A stretch of 64,000 bases of DNA from Vulcanisaeta thermophila (GCF_001748385.1 NZ_BCLI01000004.1:248001-312000); one strand, 5' to 3'; counted from the stretch's first letter, positions 25,195-34,443 are shown. The notes: generated from the letters alone by a model not told the origin. Numbers and translations: made by a program.

Positions 25195-25965
25195 ATGAGC
25201 AGTTTAGATGCTAAGACGCTTTACAAAAGCCGCTTCGAGGCCGCCATGGAGATATGGAGCAGGATAATGAAGAACGAGGTAAGCAGTAGAAACCAACTTG
25301 AGGAACTACTCTACATTGTTTATAAGCAGAAGAATGTGGAGCCCTTCAGGGGTTTGAGTAAGATTAGGATTTATGATAAGGAGATATCCACGGTATTCAT
25401 AGTGGGTAAGTACGGGCTGGGGCTCGTGGATGGTGAGGTGACCAAGGCCTTCAGTAATTTATTCAACGTGGAACTAAGGTGCGATGAGATCTACCAGTTC
25501 CTAAAGTCCAGGAACTTCCAACTCAGTATTGATGATATGGAGAAGGTCAGGAAGTTACTTGATGACAACATACTGGGCCTTAAGCTTGAGGAGAGGGGGT
25601 TTAGGCTACTTAGGTACGTGTTCACGGGGGCAATCATGAGGTTAATGCCTGAGGAGGACTTCGTGAATACGTATAAGGCATTGGCCACGGTGTATCCAGA
25701 CCTGGCGAAGGCATTCATGAGGTATGTTAGGTTTTACGTAGCCTTCAGGGTGGCTGAGGATATAGCCCTTGGAAACATTAAGAAGCCCGAGGAGAAGAAG
25801 ATAATGAAGTACACGTACTGCTTAAGGCTTAATCTAACGGGCTGCGTGCCCCATGATAAGTTAATTAGGGAGATTGCCCTGAGGGTTTATAAGGTGCCTA
25901 GGAAGGTTGTGGACAGACTATTCCCCAACGAGGGTAAGGGCTCCTTCATACCCAAGGCTCAGTGA
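25195..25965 (+). CDS. Conserved crenarchaeal protein of unknown function (DUF2192-like)
   Basis: 256 residues, mostly alpha-helical and charged, no signal or membrane segment. A GKYGLGL stretch near 64-70 is not a Walker A motif. The fold looks like a helical bundle. From memory it resembles the DUF2192 family restricted to Crenarchaeota, but I cannot verify this. It follows rpl10e with its own AT-rich promoter and ends in a 7-base convergent overlap with the RNA methylase. Confidence 0.6.
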   Translation: MSSLDAKTLYKSRFEAAMEIWSRIMKNEVSSRNQLEELLYIVYKQKNVEPFRGLSKIRIYDKEISTVFIVGKYGLGLVDGEVTKAFSNLFNVELRCDEIYQFLKSRNFQLSIDDMEKVRKLLDDNILGLKLEERGFRLLRYVFTGAIMRLMPEEDFVNTYKALATVYPDLAKAFMRYVRFYVAFRVAEDIALGNIKKPEEKKIMKYTYCLRLNLTGCVPHDKLIREIALRVYKVPRKVVDRLFPNEGKGSFIPKAQ

Positions 25966-27002
25966 GTCACCCTTAACTTAAAAATACTCGAGTAAATACC
26001 GCCCTGCTCCACAACCCTCTCACTAACAATATCAAACCCCAACTCCCTGGCTAGGGATCTGACCAGGGATTTCCTAATGGTTATGAAGACCGCGGAATCC
26101 CTAATCAATTCACTTAGTGATGTGAGTAGGCCATGGTAGAATTCCTTAATCCCCTGTATTGGTTCAACCCTAATACCGAAGGGTGGGTTGAAGATTGCGT
26201 AATCACATGCACGTTCACGTAGGGCTGGCCTAGTGGCATCCATGACCAGTAAGTCCACCTTATCATAAACACCCGCCGCCTTTATGTTTTCAAGGGCGCC
26301 GAGCACGTGTCCCCTATCAATGTCAGCGCACAGGTACGTGCTTCCCCCATAGTTTAACGCGCCCTCAATCACTATGGTGCCGCTGCCACAGGTTATGTCG
26401 CAAATCCTGGTGTGGGGTTTGGGGTTTAGTATCCTAATCATTGCATTGGCTATTATGGGGTTTATGGATGCTGGGTGTGAATACCTACGGTATGGCCTAT
26501 CCCTAAGGGACCTCCTGGTTAGGTTAATACCCACCATGCACCTATCATTGACTATTATAACGCGAACCTCCAGGTCTGGGTTGTCCAGGTTGAAGACGGG
26601 CCTTAACCCAGTCCTACCCAGTATGTAGTTACTCAGGAACTCACCAATTACAGAGGCTGCCTCGGGACTCTTAAAGTCATGCTCGCCAGACCTATCAACC
26701 TCCAGCCCCAGTGTTGTGTTGGCGGTATAATACGTGAGTAAACCCTCAAGGTTTAACTTACCCATGCACTCACGCACGGTATTTATGTCCCTACCCACAG
26801 AGCCCACCCCCAGGATCAACACCGCGTTTTCCACAGTACCCATACCCCTCACCACGCCCAGGTCCACGTCATCGCTCATAATGGCCATCACCATGCCGGG
26901 GTTTACGGTATCGGTACCCCTCAACCCCTCACCAACCTTCTCCCTCAACTCACTTATCACCAGGTCCTCAATGCCCGGTGCTGTTGTGAGTATGAGTATC
27001 AT
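25959..27002 (-). CDS. THUMP-domain tRNA guanine-N2 methyltransferase (Trm14/Trm11-like)
   Basis: 347 residues. The N-terminal ferredoxin-like and THUMP region (about 1-155) is followed by a Rossmann methylase with DITCGSGTI (near 204), a second acidic ligand site in CADIDRG, and the catalytic NPPFG near 273. SAM-dependent formation of m2G at position 6 or 10 of tRNA is expected; Trm14 (m2G6) is the closer fit given RRYSHPASINPIIANAM before motif I. It is 5 bases from the upstream GT2 gene, so co-transcription is likely. Confidence 0.85.
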   Translation of the reverse strand: MILILTTAPGIEDLVISELREKVGEGLRGTDTVNPGMVMAIMSDDVDLGVVRGMGTVENAVLILGVGSVGRDINTVRECMGKLNLEGLLTYYTANTTLGLEVDRSGEHDFKSPEAASVIGEFLSNYILGRTGLRPVFNLDNPDLEVRVIIVNDRCMVGINLTRRSLRDRPYRRYSHPASINPIIANAMIRILNPKPHTRICDITCGSGTIVIEGALNYGGSTYLCADIDRGHVLGALENIKAAGVYDKVDLLVMDATRPALRERACDYAIFNPPFGIRVEPIQGIKEFYHGLLTSLSELIRDSAVFITIRKSLVRSLARELGFDIVSERVVEQGGIYSSIFKLRVTH

Positions 27003-27007
27003 GACCT

Positions 27008-28063
27008 CTACGGGTGAATACCCACTACGTGTGGTGTTATTGGGATTACCCTAATGGTTAGTATTAATTGGAGCGCGGTTGCTAGGGCCAGCACTACGTA
27101 TATTGGCATGTAGGGCATTAACGCCATTTTTAGGAGTACGGAGCCATACTTAACCAGGTGGTACTTTGCGTAGTGCTTAAGCCTTGGTTTCAATCCCATT
27201 AGTAATGCGTATATTGTTAATGAGGCCATTAACGAGGACTCCAGTGATAGGAGGTTCCTAAGTATTGGGTTTATGCTTAGGGAATTGAATATGGAGTAAC
27301 CAATTAATGCCGCCACAACGAGCGCCACTATGTACTTAAACGGTGAGTAGTTACTAAGCCTAATCACGAGCCATGCGTACCTCCATAGTTCACCCACAGA
27401 GAGCTTACTCTCGCCGTAAAGCCTACTCCTGAATACATAGGGCACCTCTGTAACCCTCAAGTCACCAAACCTGGCGCTCATTAGTGTTAGCATTTCCAGG
27501 ATTATCTTATAACCAGCCGACTCATTTAGGTATGGCAGTACCTCCCTAGCCCTGGCGTTGCTCACGGCGAAGAAACCACTCACGGGGTCCCTTATACCCC
27601 TAACCCAGGGTAGTAATAACCTAGCCAGGTATGTGGCACCCTTACTAATCATCAACCTGAGCAGGGACCATCCCTGAACCCCGCCACCCCCCACGTACCT
27701 ACTAGCAATGGCAATGTCAGAGCCGCCGAGCACGGCATCGACCAACCTGGGAACCACCTCAGGTGGGTGTTGTAGGTCCGCGTCCATAACCACCGTAACC
27801 TCTGCACCATACTCAACGCACACTCTCATGCCCAACTTAATGGCGCTACCAAGTCCCAGCCTGGCGCCACGCTCTATTAAGGAGGCCCTCCCAGTCTCCT
27901 TTGCGAACTTCTCAACTACTTCCTGGGTCCCGTCCGTGGACCCATCATCCACAACCACGGCGTGCCAATCATAATCGCTCAGGGCATTGGCTAATTGTGG
28001 GAGAAGCACGTGTAGGTTCTCTGCTTCATTAAGTGTGGGAAGCACAACACAGACGTTAACCAC
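27008..28063 (-). CDS. GT2 glycosyltransferase, dolichyl-phosphate mannose synthase type with membrane domain
   Basis: 351 residues. The catalytic domain (1-230) has VVVDDGSTDGT near 36-46, the metal-binding DADLQHPPE near 94, and RDPVSGFFAVS, which is typical of DPM1. A C-terminal domain of about four membrane helices follows (from about 240). It should transfer mannose or another sugar from a nucleotide donor to dolichol phosphate for protein glycosylation. The start is GTG 28063. Confidence 0.88.
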   Translation of the reverse strand: MVNVCVVLPTLNEAENLHVLLPQLANALSDYDWHAVVVDDGSTDGTQEVVEKFAKETGRASLIERGARLGLGSAIKLGMRVCVEYGAEVTVVMDADLQHPPEVVPRLVDAVLGGSDIAIASRYVGGGGVQGWSLLRLMISKGATYLARLLLPWVRGIRDPVSGFFAVSNARAREVLPYLNESAGYKIILEMLTLMSARFGDLRVTEVPYVFRSRLYGESKLSVGELWRYAWLVIRLSNYSPFKYIVALVVAALIGYSIFNSLSINPILRNLLSLESSLMASLTIYALLMGLKPRLKHYAKYHLVKYGSVLLKMALMPYMPIYVVLALATALQLILTIRVIPITPHVVGIHP

Positions 28064-28152
28064 ACGGTAATTACTATACAGGGGTAATAAGCGTTATGCC
28101 CGTGGCCTATATATCCATAAACTTAATTACGCCCTGAATAACCAGTCCAATA

Positions 28153-29109
28153 ATGAGGGTTAAGGCGGCCGTACTCAGGGAGTTCAATAGGCCCTTTAGT
28201 ATTGAGGATTTCGATATTGGTGAACCAGGCCCTAATGACGTGGTGGTTAGGGTAAGGGCGGCGGGTGTTTGTGGTAGGGACTTGGTAATCTGGAGGGGTG
28301 GGTTTAGGAACTTGAAGCCACCATTGGTACTGGGTCATGAAATATTCGGCGAACTTAATGGGAAACCAGTGGGTGTTCACGGGGCCATCGTGGATGATAC
28401 CTGTGAGTACTGCAGGGCTGGTAAGGAGAACCTCTGCGTTAACCTTCAGTTCTTCGGTGAAAACAGACCAGGGGGTTATGCAGAGTACGTCATATCGCCC
28501 AGGAATAACGTGTTCGAACTCCCAGATGGTGAGTATGAGAAGTACGCGGCATCAATATGCCCAGTGGCAACAGCGATACACGCATCTAAGGTGAGTGGTG
28601 TTAAGGATGGGACCAGGGTCTTAGTAACCGGGGCTGGTGGTGGCGTTGGGGTGCATGCAATACAGTACCTGAGGTACCTGGGTGCCTATGTAATAGCGGT
28701 AACATCACCCAGCAAGGCCGACTTTGTTTCGCGCTATGCGGATGAGGTTGTAACGGAGGCTGAGTTTTCCAGGAAGGTTAGGAATGTGGATGTTGTTTTC
28801 GAGGTGGTGGGGGCGGCCACCATAAACGAGAGTCTACGTGCACTGAGGAGGGAGGGTACCCTGGTCCTCATTGGGAATACTGAGGGTGAGGAGATAAGGC
28901 TTGTGAGGCCCGCATTAACGGTTATGAGGGAGCACAGGATAATCGGCAGTGCGGCTTATACGAGACGTGAAACCCTAGAGGCTGTGAATCTGGTGCATAG
29001 GGGTGTTGTTAAGCCTGTTTATGTGAAGTATTCACTTTCTGATGTTAATAAGGCCTATGAGGACTTAATAAACCGTAAGGTCCTGGGTAGGGCCGTCTTA
29101 ATACCCTAA
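28153..29109 (+). CDS. Zinc-dependent MDR dehydrogenase/reductase
   Basis: 318 residues. Catalytic zinc ligands fit CGRDL (about C38) and LGHE (about H61). The structural zinc lobe CEYCRAGKENLC has three rather than four Cys. The nucleotide motif GAGGGVGVHAIQ is near 160. The N-terminal layout and VHAIQYLRYLGAYVIAVT region recall crenarchaeal acryloyl-CoA reductases, but generic alcohol dehydrogenase cannot be excluded. It is followed in the same direction by a CitE-like lyase, which fits acyl-CoA metabolism. Confidence 0.82.
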   Translation: MRVKAAVLREFNRPFSIEDFDIGEPGPNDVVVRVRAAGVCGRDLVIWRGGFRNLKPPLVLGHEIFGELNGKPVGVHGAIVDDTCEYCRAGKENLCVNLQFFGENRPGGYAEYVISPRNNVFELPDGEYEKYAASICPVATAIHASKVSGVKDGTRVLVTGAGGGVGVHAIQYLRYLGAYVIAVTSPSKADFVSRYADEVVTEAEFSRKVRNVDVVFEVVGAATINESLRALRREGTLVLIGNTEGEEIRLVRPALTVMREHRIIGSAAYTRRETLEAVNLVHRGVVKPVYVKYSLSDVNKAYEDLINRKVLGRAVLIP

Positions 29110-29164
29110 TCCTAGATTACATTGAAATTTTAAATTTAAATACTAAGATTGACCTAGAGAGGTA

Positions 29165-30001
29165 ATGGTACTACGTCGATCGCAACTCTACACGCCTGGT
29201 AATAATGAGAAGATGATTAGGAAGGCAGCCCTTGAGATAGATGCTGATTCTGTGATAATAGACCTTGAGGATGCCGTCCCCATTGGTAATAAGGATGATG
29301 CCAGGAGATTGATTAGGGAGTTGCTACCACAGCTTGACTGGGGTAATAAGGAGGTTTGCGTTCGTGTTAATGCACCCGACACTCCGTTCTTCTATGATGA
29401 TGTCTCCACAGTCTCCAGGATAGACGTGGTTAAGTGCATAGTGGTTCCCAAGGCTGAGGTGGACCTGAGCTTCCTATACAAAGCCACTGGTAGGGAGATT
29501 GAGCCAATAATAGAGACAGCTAGGGGTTTATTGAGGATTGAGGATATTGTGAGGAGTGAGGGAGTCACTGCGGTATCCTACGGTGTGGCTGATTACGCAT
29601 TATCCGTTAATGGTGATGTTAAGGCTTATGAGCAAAACCCTGTGTTAAAGACCCTTGTCGTAGCCGTGGCCAAGGCCTACGGTGTCGACCCAATAGACAG
29701 GGTATTCTTTGATATAAAGGATTCCGAGGGGTTCAGGAGGGATTGTATGGAGGCCAAAGCCCTGGGCTTCGTGGGGAAGCAGGTGATTCACCCAAGCCAG
29801 GTTGAGATTGCCAACGAGATCTTCATGCCCAGTAAGGAGGAGATCGAGTGGGCAAGGAGGGTTGTGGAGGCCTATGAAAGTGCCGTGAAGGCTGGCCGCG
29901 GCGCCATAAGCCTTGAGGGGCAGCTTATTGATAATGTGCATTATAAATTGGCCAAGAGGATACTTGACCTTGTGAACAGGGTGGGTAATGTCCGTAAGTA
30001 A
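29165..30001 (+). CDS. CitE/malyl-CoA lyase-like HpcH/HpaI aldolase
   Basis: 278 residues of the HpcH/HpaI TIM-barrel family. RRSQLYTPGNN at the N-terminus, DLEDAVP near 36 and an Mg2+-binding Glu in EPIIETARG mark the CitE-like branch that cleaves or forms malyl-CoA, citramalyl-CoA or beta-methylmalyl-CoA. GKQVIHPSQV is the C-terminal signature. The TATA element is the TTTAAATTTAAATAC run at about 29131-29146. Its neighbour, an acyl-CoA-type MDR reductase, supports a CoA-thioester role. It abuts the convergent regulator gene with no gap. Confidence 0.88.
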   Translation: MVLRRSQLYTPGNNEKMIRKAALEIDADSVIIDLEDAVPIGNKDDARRLIRELLPQLDWGNKEVCVRVNAPDTPFFYDDVSTVSRIDVVKCIVVPKAEVDLSFLYKATGREIEPIIETARGLLRIEDIVRSEGVTAVSYGVADYALSVNGDVKAYEQNPVLKTLVVAVAKAYGVDPIDRVFFDIKDSEGFRRDCMEAKALGFVGKQVIHPSQVEIANEIFMPSKEEIEWARRVVEAYESAVKAGRGAISLEGQLIDNVHYKLAKRILDLVNRVGNVRK

Positions 30002-30277
30002 TTAATGCCCGCCATTCATTTCCTTAAAAAATCTCTCAATAGCGCCAACCCTGGGGTTCCCCTCGATTATCCTCACAATCCTGACCCTACCAAACCTCTT
30101 CTCCTCAACTATACCCACCCTCTCTAAAACGCTCAGGTGGTACATTAAAACCTTGTAATTAATGCCAAGGTCCTTACTTAACTTCGTTATGTTAATCTCC
30201 CTATACTTCAACAATGCCTTTAATATCCTTATCCTAACCCTGGATGAGAATATACTTTCCACAAGGTCCTCAGTCAT
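30002..30277 (-). CDS. Small winged-helix regulator coupled to orc1/cdc6
   Basis: 91 residues, essentially one ArsR-like winged helix. The recognition helix is near INITKLSKDLGINYKVLMYH, and a basic wing, EEKRFGRVRIVRI, follows. No metal-binding Cys is present. It begins inside the last four bases of the Orc1/Cdc6 gene (ATGA-type overlap) and so is made from the same transcript. A role in controlling that operon or in origin binding is an inference. Confidence 0.75.
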   Translation of the reverse strand: MTEDLVESIFSSRVRIRILKALLKYREINITKLSKDLGINYKVLMYHLSVLERVGIVEEKRFGRVRIVRIIEGNPRVGAIERFFKEMNGGH

Positions 30278-31479
30278 AACCCCAAATCACCCTCTATTAT
30301 CTTCGTTAGCTCATCATCGAGGGTTGCCAGGGGCTCTGAGGGTATGGAGATTAGGGTTGACCTACCCCTCATACCTCTACCCGATGGTCTTATTTCAACG
30401 AACCCCTTACTATTCATGTCCATGAGGTATTGCCATAACTGGGTATGTTTCCTGGGCTCCTGCTTATACTGCTCGCAGAGCATTTGATACTCGTTCTCGG
30501 CCTGACCGAACAGTACGTAGGGTGAGTTCGGGTTTCTCCTTAGGCTCCTGACTATTGCCAGTAGGAATATCTTCTCGTGTAGGGGCAGCATCCTTAATTC
30601 ATCATACCTAATACCACGCAGCGTACTCTTAATAGCCTCCCTAACATGCTCGGGCATAATCCTGTCCGCATTCCTCATCTCCGCAAGCTTGGCGGCTCTC
30701 CATAGTATGTCAATGGCATATCGGGCATCGCCCCTGTACTCATCCTTATTACCACCCTCACTATCCACGCCCGCCACATCAGCTATCATCTTGAGTATCT
30801 CTTCATCGTAGGCATTATCCACGAAGGCCTCCCTAGCCCTATCCAGTAGTATGTCGAATATTTGATCCTTCGTGTATGGCTCGAAGGTTATTATATTATT
30901 ACCAAGGGAGCTTTGAGAACTCCTGTCCAGCTGCTCCTTAAATACTAGGTCCTGGCTTATTAATATCAAGCCAAATCTATAACTGTCATTACGGCTTTGA
31001 TACTCCTCACCAAGCCTAATTAGGGTTCCCAGGGCCATGGGCCCATTATTACTATTGACCAGGTGGAACACATCATCTAGCGCGATCACGGCGTACAGGT
31101 CCTTATCCCTAACCATCTCCAGTATCATCTTCAGCAACTCCTCCGTGGAGAATCCCCTCTTGGGTATTGGTATGTTGAGTTGAACACCAATGTCCCTAAG
31201 CACCGAGTTAAGTGTTCTGTTAAGGAAGCAGGATACGTGTACGTACTTAACCCTGCCGTTCGTAGCCTTAACGACGTACTCACCAAACTTCCTACTAGTC
31301 ACTGTCTTACCACTACCAGGTCTACCAATCAGAATAACCTTAGGGTACATGGAACCTGGCCTTTCCAGGAAACCCCCGAAGTATGTTTTCAACAGCCTAA
31401 GCTTCTCCTCCCTATAAGGAAGCCTATCTGGTATGTACTCCGGTGTTAATGCCGCCTCGTTTTTGAAGATCCTGCTCAT
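30274..31479 (-). CDS. orc1: Orc1/Cdc6-type AAA+ replication initiator
   Basis: 401 residues. AAA+ core with Walker A GRPGSGKT (near 52-59), Walker B VIALDDVF (near 133), sensor-1 ISQDL, then a lid domain and a C-terminal winged helix (about 300-390) for DNA binding. It recognises origin repeats and helps load MCM. Walker B has Asp-Asp where most relatives have Asp-Glu. The TATA element TATTTTTTAA near 31505 supports ATG 31479. Coupled downstream to a small winged-helix protein. Confidence 0.9.
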   Translation of the reverse strand: MSRIFKNEAALTPEYIPDRLPYREEKLRLLKTYFGGFLERPGSMYPKVILIGRPGSGKTVTSRKFGEYVVKATNGRVKYVHVSCFLNRTLNSVLRDIGVQLNIPIPKRGFSTEELLKMILEMVRDKDLYAVIALDDVFHLVNSNNGPMALGTLIRLGEEYQSRNDSYRFGLILISQDLVFKEQLDRSSQSSLGNNIITFEPYTKDQIFDILLDRAREAFVDNAYDEEILKMIADVAGVDSEGGNKDEYRGDARYAIDILWRAAKLAEMRNADRIMPEHVREAIKSTLRGIRYDELRMLPLHEKIFLLAIVRSLRRNPNSPYVLFGQAENEYQMLCEQYKQEPRKHTQLWQYLMDMNSKGFVEIRPSGRGMRGRSTLISIPSEPLATLDDELTKIIEGDLGL

Positions 31480-31561
31480 TTAGTAATAAGCGCTGTGGGG
31501 GGTTAAAAAATACTTTTTGTTTACTAGTAAGAAGAATATATAGGGTTAACTAAAACTTTCA

Positions 31562-32056
31562 CTAAACCCTAACAAAGGCCCTGGAGCCCACGTAAACGCC
31601 GAACCAATCCCTAATGCCCTGAACATAAACCACACAGTCACCCTCACCCCTGGCAATAACCCTAAAGCCCATTGTACGAATAAGCTCCCTAAGCCCAGAC
31701 TCGCATTCTCCATCAGAAATAGGGGATTCCCTAAGCCTACACCTCACAATGAATGTGGTGCAGGGTGCACCCTTAAGTAATGGGAGGATGGTATTTACTA
31801 TGTCGCTCATCGACGTTAAGTGACCCTCAGTTAGTATTGGCACCACCGTGCTCATGACCGTACTGGGTATTGGTGAGTTAATGAGTAACAGCGACAATTC
31901 CTTCGGATCCAAACTACTCTCTATCAACAAGACACCCCTAAACCCCGTGCTTTTAACGCTAACGCTCCTATCACTTAGGAACAAATAATCCCTTATATCC
32001 GCGATTAGGAAGGACTCTTGGGATGCCTTGACCGTCACAATGACCTTACCGCACAC
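31562..32056 (-). CDS. THUMP-like domain protein without catalytic domain
   Basis: 164 residues. The second half, CTTFIVRCRLRESPIS through VYVQGIRDWFGVYVG, has the strand-helix pattern of a THUMP RNA-binding domain. The N-terminal part looks like the ferredoxin-like NFLD module that precedes THUMP in tRNA-modifying enzymes. No methylase, acetylase or thiolase motifs follow. Stand-alone THUMP proteins (Tan1-like) assist tRNA acetylation by partner enzymes, a possible role here. GTG 32056 is four bases after the GH57 stop, so it is in that operon. Confidence 0.6.
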   Translation of the reverse strand: MCGKVIVTVKASQESFLIADIRDYLFLSDRSVSVKSTGFRGVLLIESSLDPKELSLLLINSPIPSTVMSTVVPILTEGHLTSMSDIVNTILPLLKGAPCTTFIVRCRLRESPISDGECESGLRELIRTMGFRVIARGEGDCVVYVQGIRDWFGVYVGSRAFVRV

Positions 32057-32060
32057 CTAA

Positions 32061-33272
32061 TCATGAAACACCACGACTTAATAAACCCTTATTGGCCAAT
32101 GCGCATGCTATGCCTATGACCACGTCCTCCAGGGTCTTAAAGGCTTCAAATGCCGAGCCAAAGGGATTGAAGTAACTATGAACCTCACCACTGGATCCAT
32201 GCTTCATGGACATGTAGTAATAATGGTCGCTGGTTATTAAGTAACGCCAAACCTTACCAAGACCGGACCTCTCCATCAACCCCCTAATACTAACCACGTG
32301 ATTTAACGCCGTGACCTGGAGCTCATTACCCAACCAGGCACTGGCATCCTTCTCAACATCAGCCCAGGATATTGCCGTGTTAATGTCCAGGTAATCCACA
32401 GGGTCCTCATTAACCAACTCAGAAACATGGACAAACTTAACACCAGCCCTGGAAGCCTCCTTGGGTAACCAGCTTAGGAAATCGAATATGCCGCTTTCAC
32501 GCCAATGATGCTCACCGAAAGTTTCGAAGTCCAGGCCCACGAGCACGAAATCCCCAGGCGTTGCCCTTACCCAGGCCATGTACTTATCCGCGGTTAGGGG
32601 CCATTGATCCCATGAACGATTACTAAACCTAAAGCCCACATCGTCAGATAACCTGTAATGCCTGAGTAATAATCTAACCCTGGAGTTGGGTATGCCGTAG
32701 ACGTAGGTTGGGCTCCTCCACCCCAAAACCCAATCAACACCCTCCGTTAGCACGCCTAGGGCGCCCATTCTCTCCATGATCAAACCCCAGTCATTCCTGA
32801 ATAGGAACTCCGTGTTCTCAAAAACCACTGGGTTCCTGGAGAACAGGGCCCTTATTGTCTCTGCATGCTCCCTCAATTCATCTGCAAAGAGTTCATTATC
32901 TATTAATGAGGCCAGGGAGTGGTGGTAGGGCTCTGCCACGAGGTCCACGGTGCCGTTATTAACGAGTTTCCTAAGCATCTCTATCACATTTGGTCTCCAC
33001 ATCATTAATTGGTCTATTAAATCTCCTGAAATTGAAATAGAAACCTTGAAGCCCTCCCTCCCAATCTCATTGATAATCTCCAATGTTGGTTCATAAGACT
33101 TACTTGAAACTCTCTCGAGTATCTCTCTATTCAACTCATCATAAAACACTATGGAGCTTATGATTGAGGGGCTCACCTCAGTACTCCTTAAATCGCATAG
33201 CTTGTTAAGTACGTTGGGTCTCAGCCTCCTTGGTTGGTGCATTTCAAGGAATATGGCCAATCTGTGGACCAT
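32061..33272 (-). CDS. Glycoside hydrolase family 57 alpha-amylase-like enzyme
   Basis: 403 residues. GH57 motif 1 appears as MHQPRRL (H12), the nucleophile is probably E155 in FENTEF, the acid/base D248 sits in LDFETFGEHHW, and motif 5 is TSDHYYYMS near 350. It acts on alpha-glucans such as glycogen or starch with retention. No signal peptide, so it is intracellular and likely turns over stored glycogen. It lies between a hypothetical gene (8 bases upstream) and a THUMP protein (4 bases downstream). GGTGG precedes ATG 33272 as SD. Confidence 0.9.
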   Translation of the reverse strand: MVHRLAIFLEMHQPRRLRPNVLNKLCDLRSTEVSPSIISSIVFYDELNREILERVSSKSYEPTLEIINEIGREGFKVSISISGDLIDQLMMWRPNVIEMLRKLVNNGTVDLVAEPYHHSLASLIDNELFADELREHAETIRALFSRNPVVFENTEFLFRNDWGLIMERMGALGVLTEGVDWVLGWRSPTYVYGIPNSRVRLLLRHYRLSDDVGFRFSNRSWDQWPLTADKYMAWVRATPGDFVLVGLDFETFGEHHWRESGIFDFLSWLPKEASRAGVKFVHVSELVNEDPVDYLDINTAISWADVEKDASAWLGNELQVTALNHVVSIRGLMERSGLGKVWRYLITSDHYYYMSMKHGSSGEVHSYFNPFGSAFEAFKTLEDVVIGIACALANKGLLSRGVS

Positions 33273-33280
33273 GGTACCAC

Positions 33281-33850
33281 CTATACCTCAAACCATGAAT
33301 ATGCACTCACAAGCCTCCTTAGATTATTATCTACAGAAGATCTAATATTCTTAAACATTTTAATAATATCATCAAAGACCTTATTGGTAATTTTCCTTCT
33401 ATCCCTAACCATCCCCAGTACCCTCTCAATAACATCCTCATTTAGTAAGGCATCGATTATGGACTTACCATACATGTGCATACTCTGTTGTGGTGGGTTG
33501 CCGCAGACCATGTACAACTCCTCAGTGGACTTCAACCTCTCGCCACTCATTAGCTTAAATGAGATGTTAATAGTGTTGTTATCTGGGGATGACATGCTGA
33601 AAATGATTCTGTTGAAACCCAACTTACTGCCAACTCCCAGGGAGAGGACCTCGTACCAATTCCACTCCCTCTCCAGTGCTAGGTCATCATCTATATTCTC
33701 AACACCACCGCATTCACCAGGGTACTTAATTACGTAATCCGAAACCAGTGGTGTGAACCTCCTCCTAACCTCAACAATGAACCCCTTATTAATTAGGTCA
33801 TTGAATATCCCATCCAGGATCTCAGATACTAAGCTCACATTATCCATCAC
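33281..33850 (-). CDS. Hypothetical protein heading the GH57 operon
   Basis: 189 residues, mixed alpha/beta, no signal, no membrane segment and no motif I recognise. A C-terminal helical basic region (about 135-175) is rich in Lys/Arg. It begins at GTG 33850 (ATG 33847 next), about 26 bases from a TATA-like GTAAAATTAAG. The GH57 gene starts eight bases after its stop. Co-transcription hints at glycogen metabolism, but nothing in the sequence shows it. Confidence 0.6.
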   Translation of the reverse strand: MMDNVSLVSEILDGIFNDLINKGFIVEVRRRFTPLVSDYVIKYPGECGGVENIDDDLALEREWNWYEVLSLGVGSKLGFNRIIFSMSSPDNNTINISFKLMSGERLKSTEELYMVCGNPPQQSMHMYGKSIIDALLNEDVIERVLGMVRDRRKITNKVFDDIIKMFKNIRSSVDNNLRRLVSAYSWFEV

Positions 33851-33905
33851 GGATGTGGCATTAATAAGCTTAATTTTACTTCATAAATATGAATGATTAA
33901 TTACC

Positions 33906-34367
33906 TTAAGGTATTATTGGCCCCACATCAGGCCTGCCCTGCCTAAGGCCCATGCCAGCCCACCTTGTTAATTCACCCCTAAGCATGTAGATCAGGTTCC
34001 TTGCGTGCTTCCTAGACCTATCAACAGCTATATTAAACAGCTCCTTCTCATCCTGGGCCTCATCCTCATGCACCGTAACGTCGATAATGGGCTTGTCATA
34101 CTCGATTTGAATTAGTACTAAACCCATGGAGGCCACTGCGTAGGTTATTTTATCCGTTAGTGTGGGCCCTATCCAACCAAACACCATAACAGCATCAACG
34201 CCCTTATTAATTAATTGCTTAACGGCCCAGGGCGTGTTCTTAAAGCCGGGCACCGTGATTCTCTCTATCACCACCGAGGGCTCCATATTCTTCAATTCCT
34301 CAATGGCGTACCTAGCCATGTCAACCCGCGAGAAGGTGGTATCCACAATACCAACCCTCAATGTCAT
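33906..34367 (-). CDS. ribC: Archaeal riboflavin synthase
   Basis: 153 residues of the archaeal riboflavin synthase family, a relative of lumazine synthase. It starts LRVGIVDTTFSRVDMARYAI, contains TVPGFKNTPWAVKQL, and has the conserved VHEDEAQDEKEL region followed by RSRKHARNLIYM. It dismutates two 6,7-dimethyl-8-ribityllumazine molecules to riboflavin. TTATAAGG near 34394-34402 gives a transcript with a leader of only a few bases before ATG 34367. A CCCCACGTGGGG palindrome lies about 35 bases upstream of the TATA element. Confidence 0.9.
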   Translation of the reverse strand: MTLRVGIVDTTFSRVDMARYAIEELKNMEPSVVIERITVPGFKNTPWAVKQLINKGVDAVMVFGWIGPTLTDKITYAVASMGLVLIQIEYDKPIIDVTVHEDEAQDEKELFNIAVDRSRKHARNLIYMLRGELTRWAGMGLRQGRPDVGPIIP

Positions 34368-34431
34368 TATGTGGGGCTACGGGGTGAGGCATCCTTATAA
34401 GCCTTATGCTTGCAGGTCTCGGGCCCATAAA

Positions 34432-34443
34432 CCCCACGTGGGG
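34432..34443. promoter_or_regulatory. Perfect 12-bp palindrome upstream of ribC
   Basis: CCCCACGTGGGG is a perfect palindrome about 35 bp upstream of the ribC TATA element. It shares the CCACGTGG core with the inverted repeat at nac. It could be an operator, but a chance palindrome of this length cannot be excluded. Confidence 0.3.

Noticed and set aside
31480-31561. Origin recognition box next to orc1
   Set aside because: Only one G-run and A/T-rich sequence are visible; no repeated ORB-like motifs or flanking dyads.
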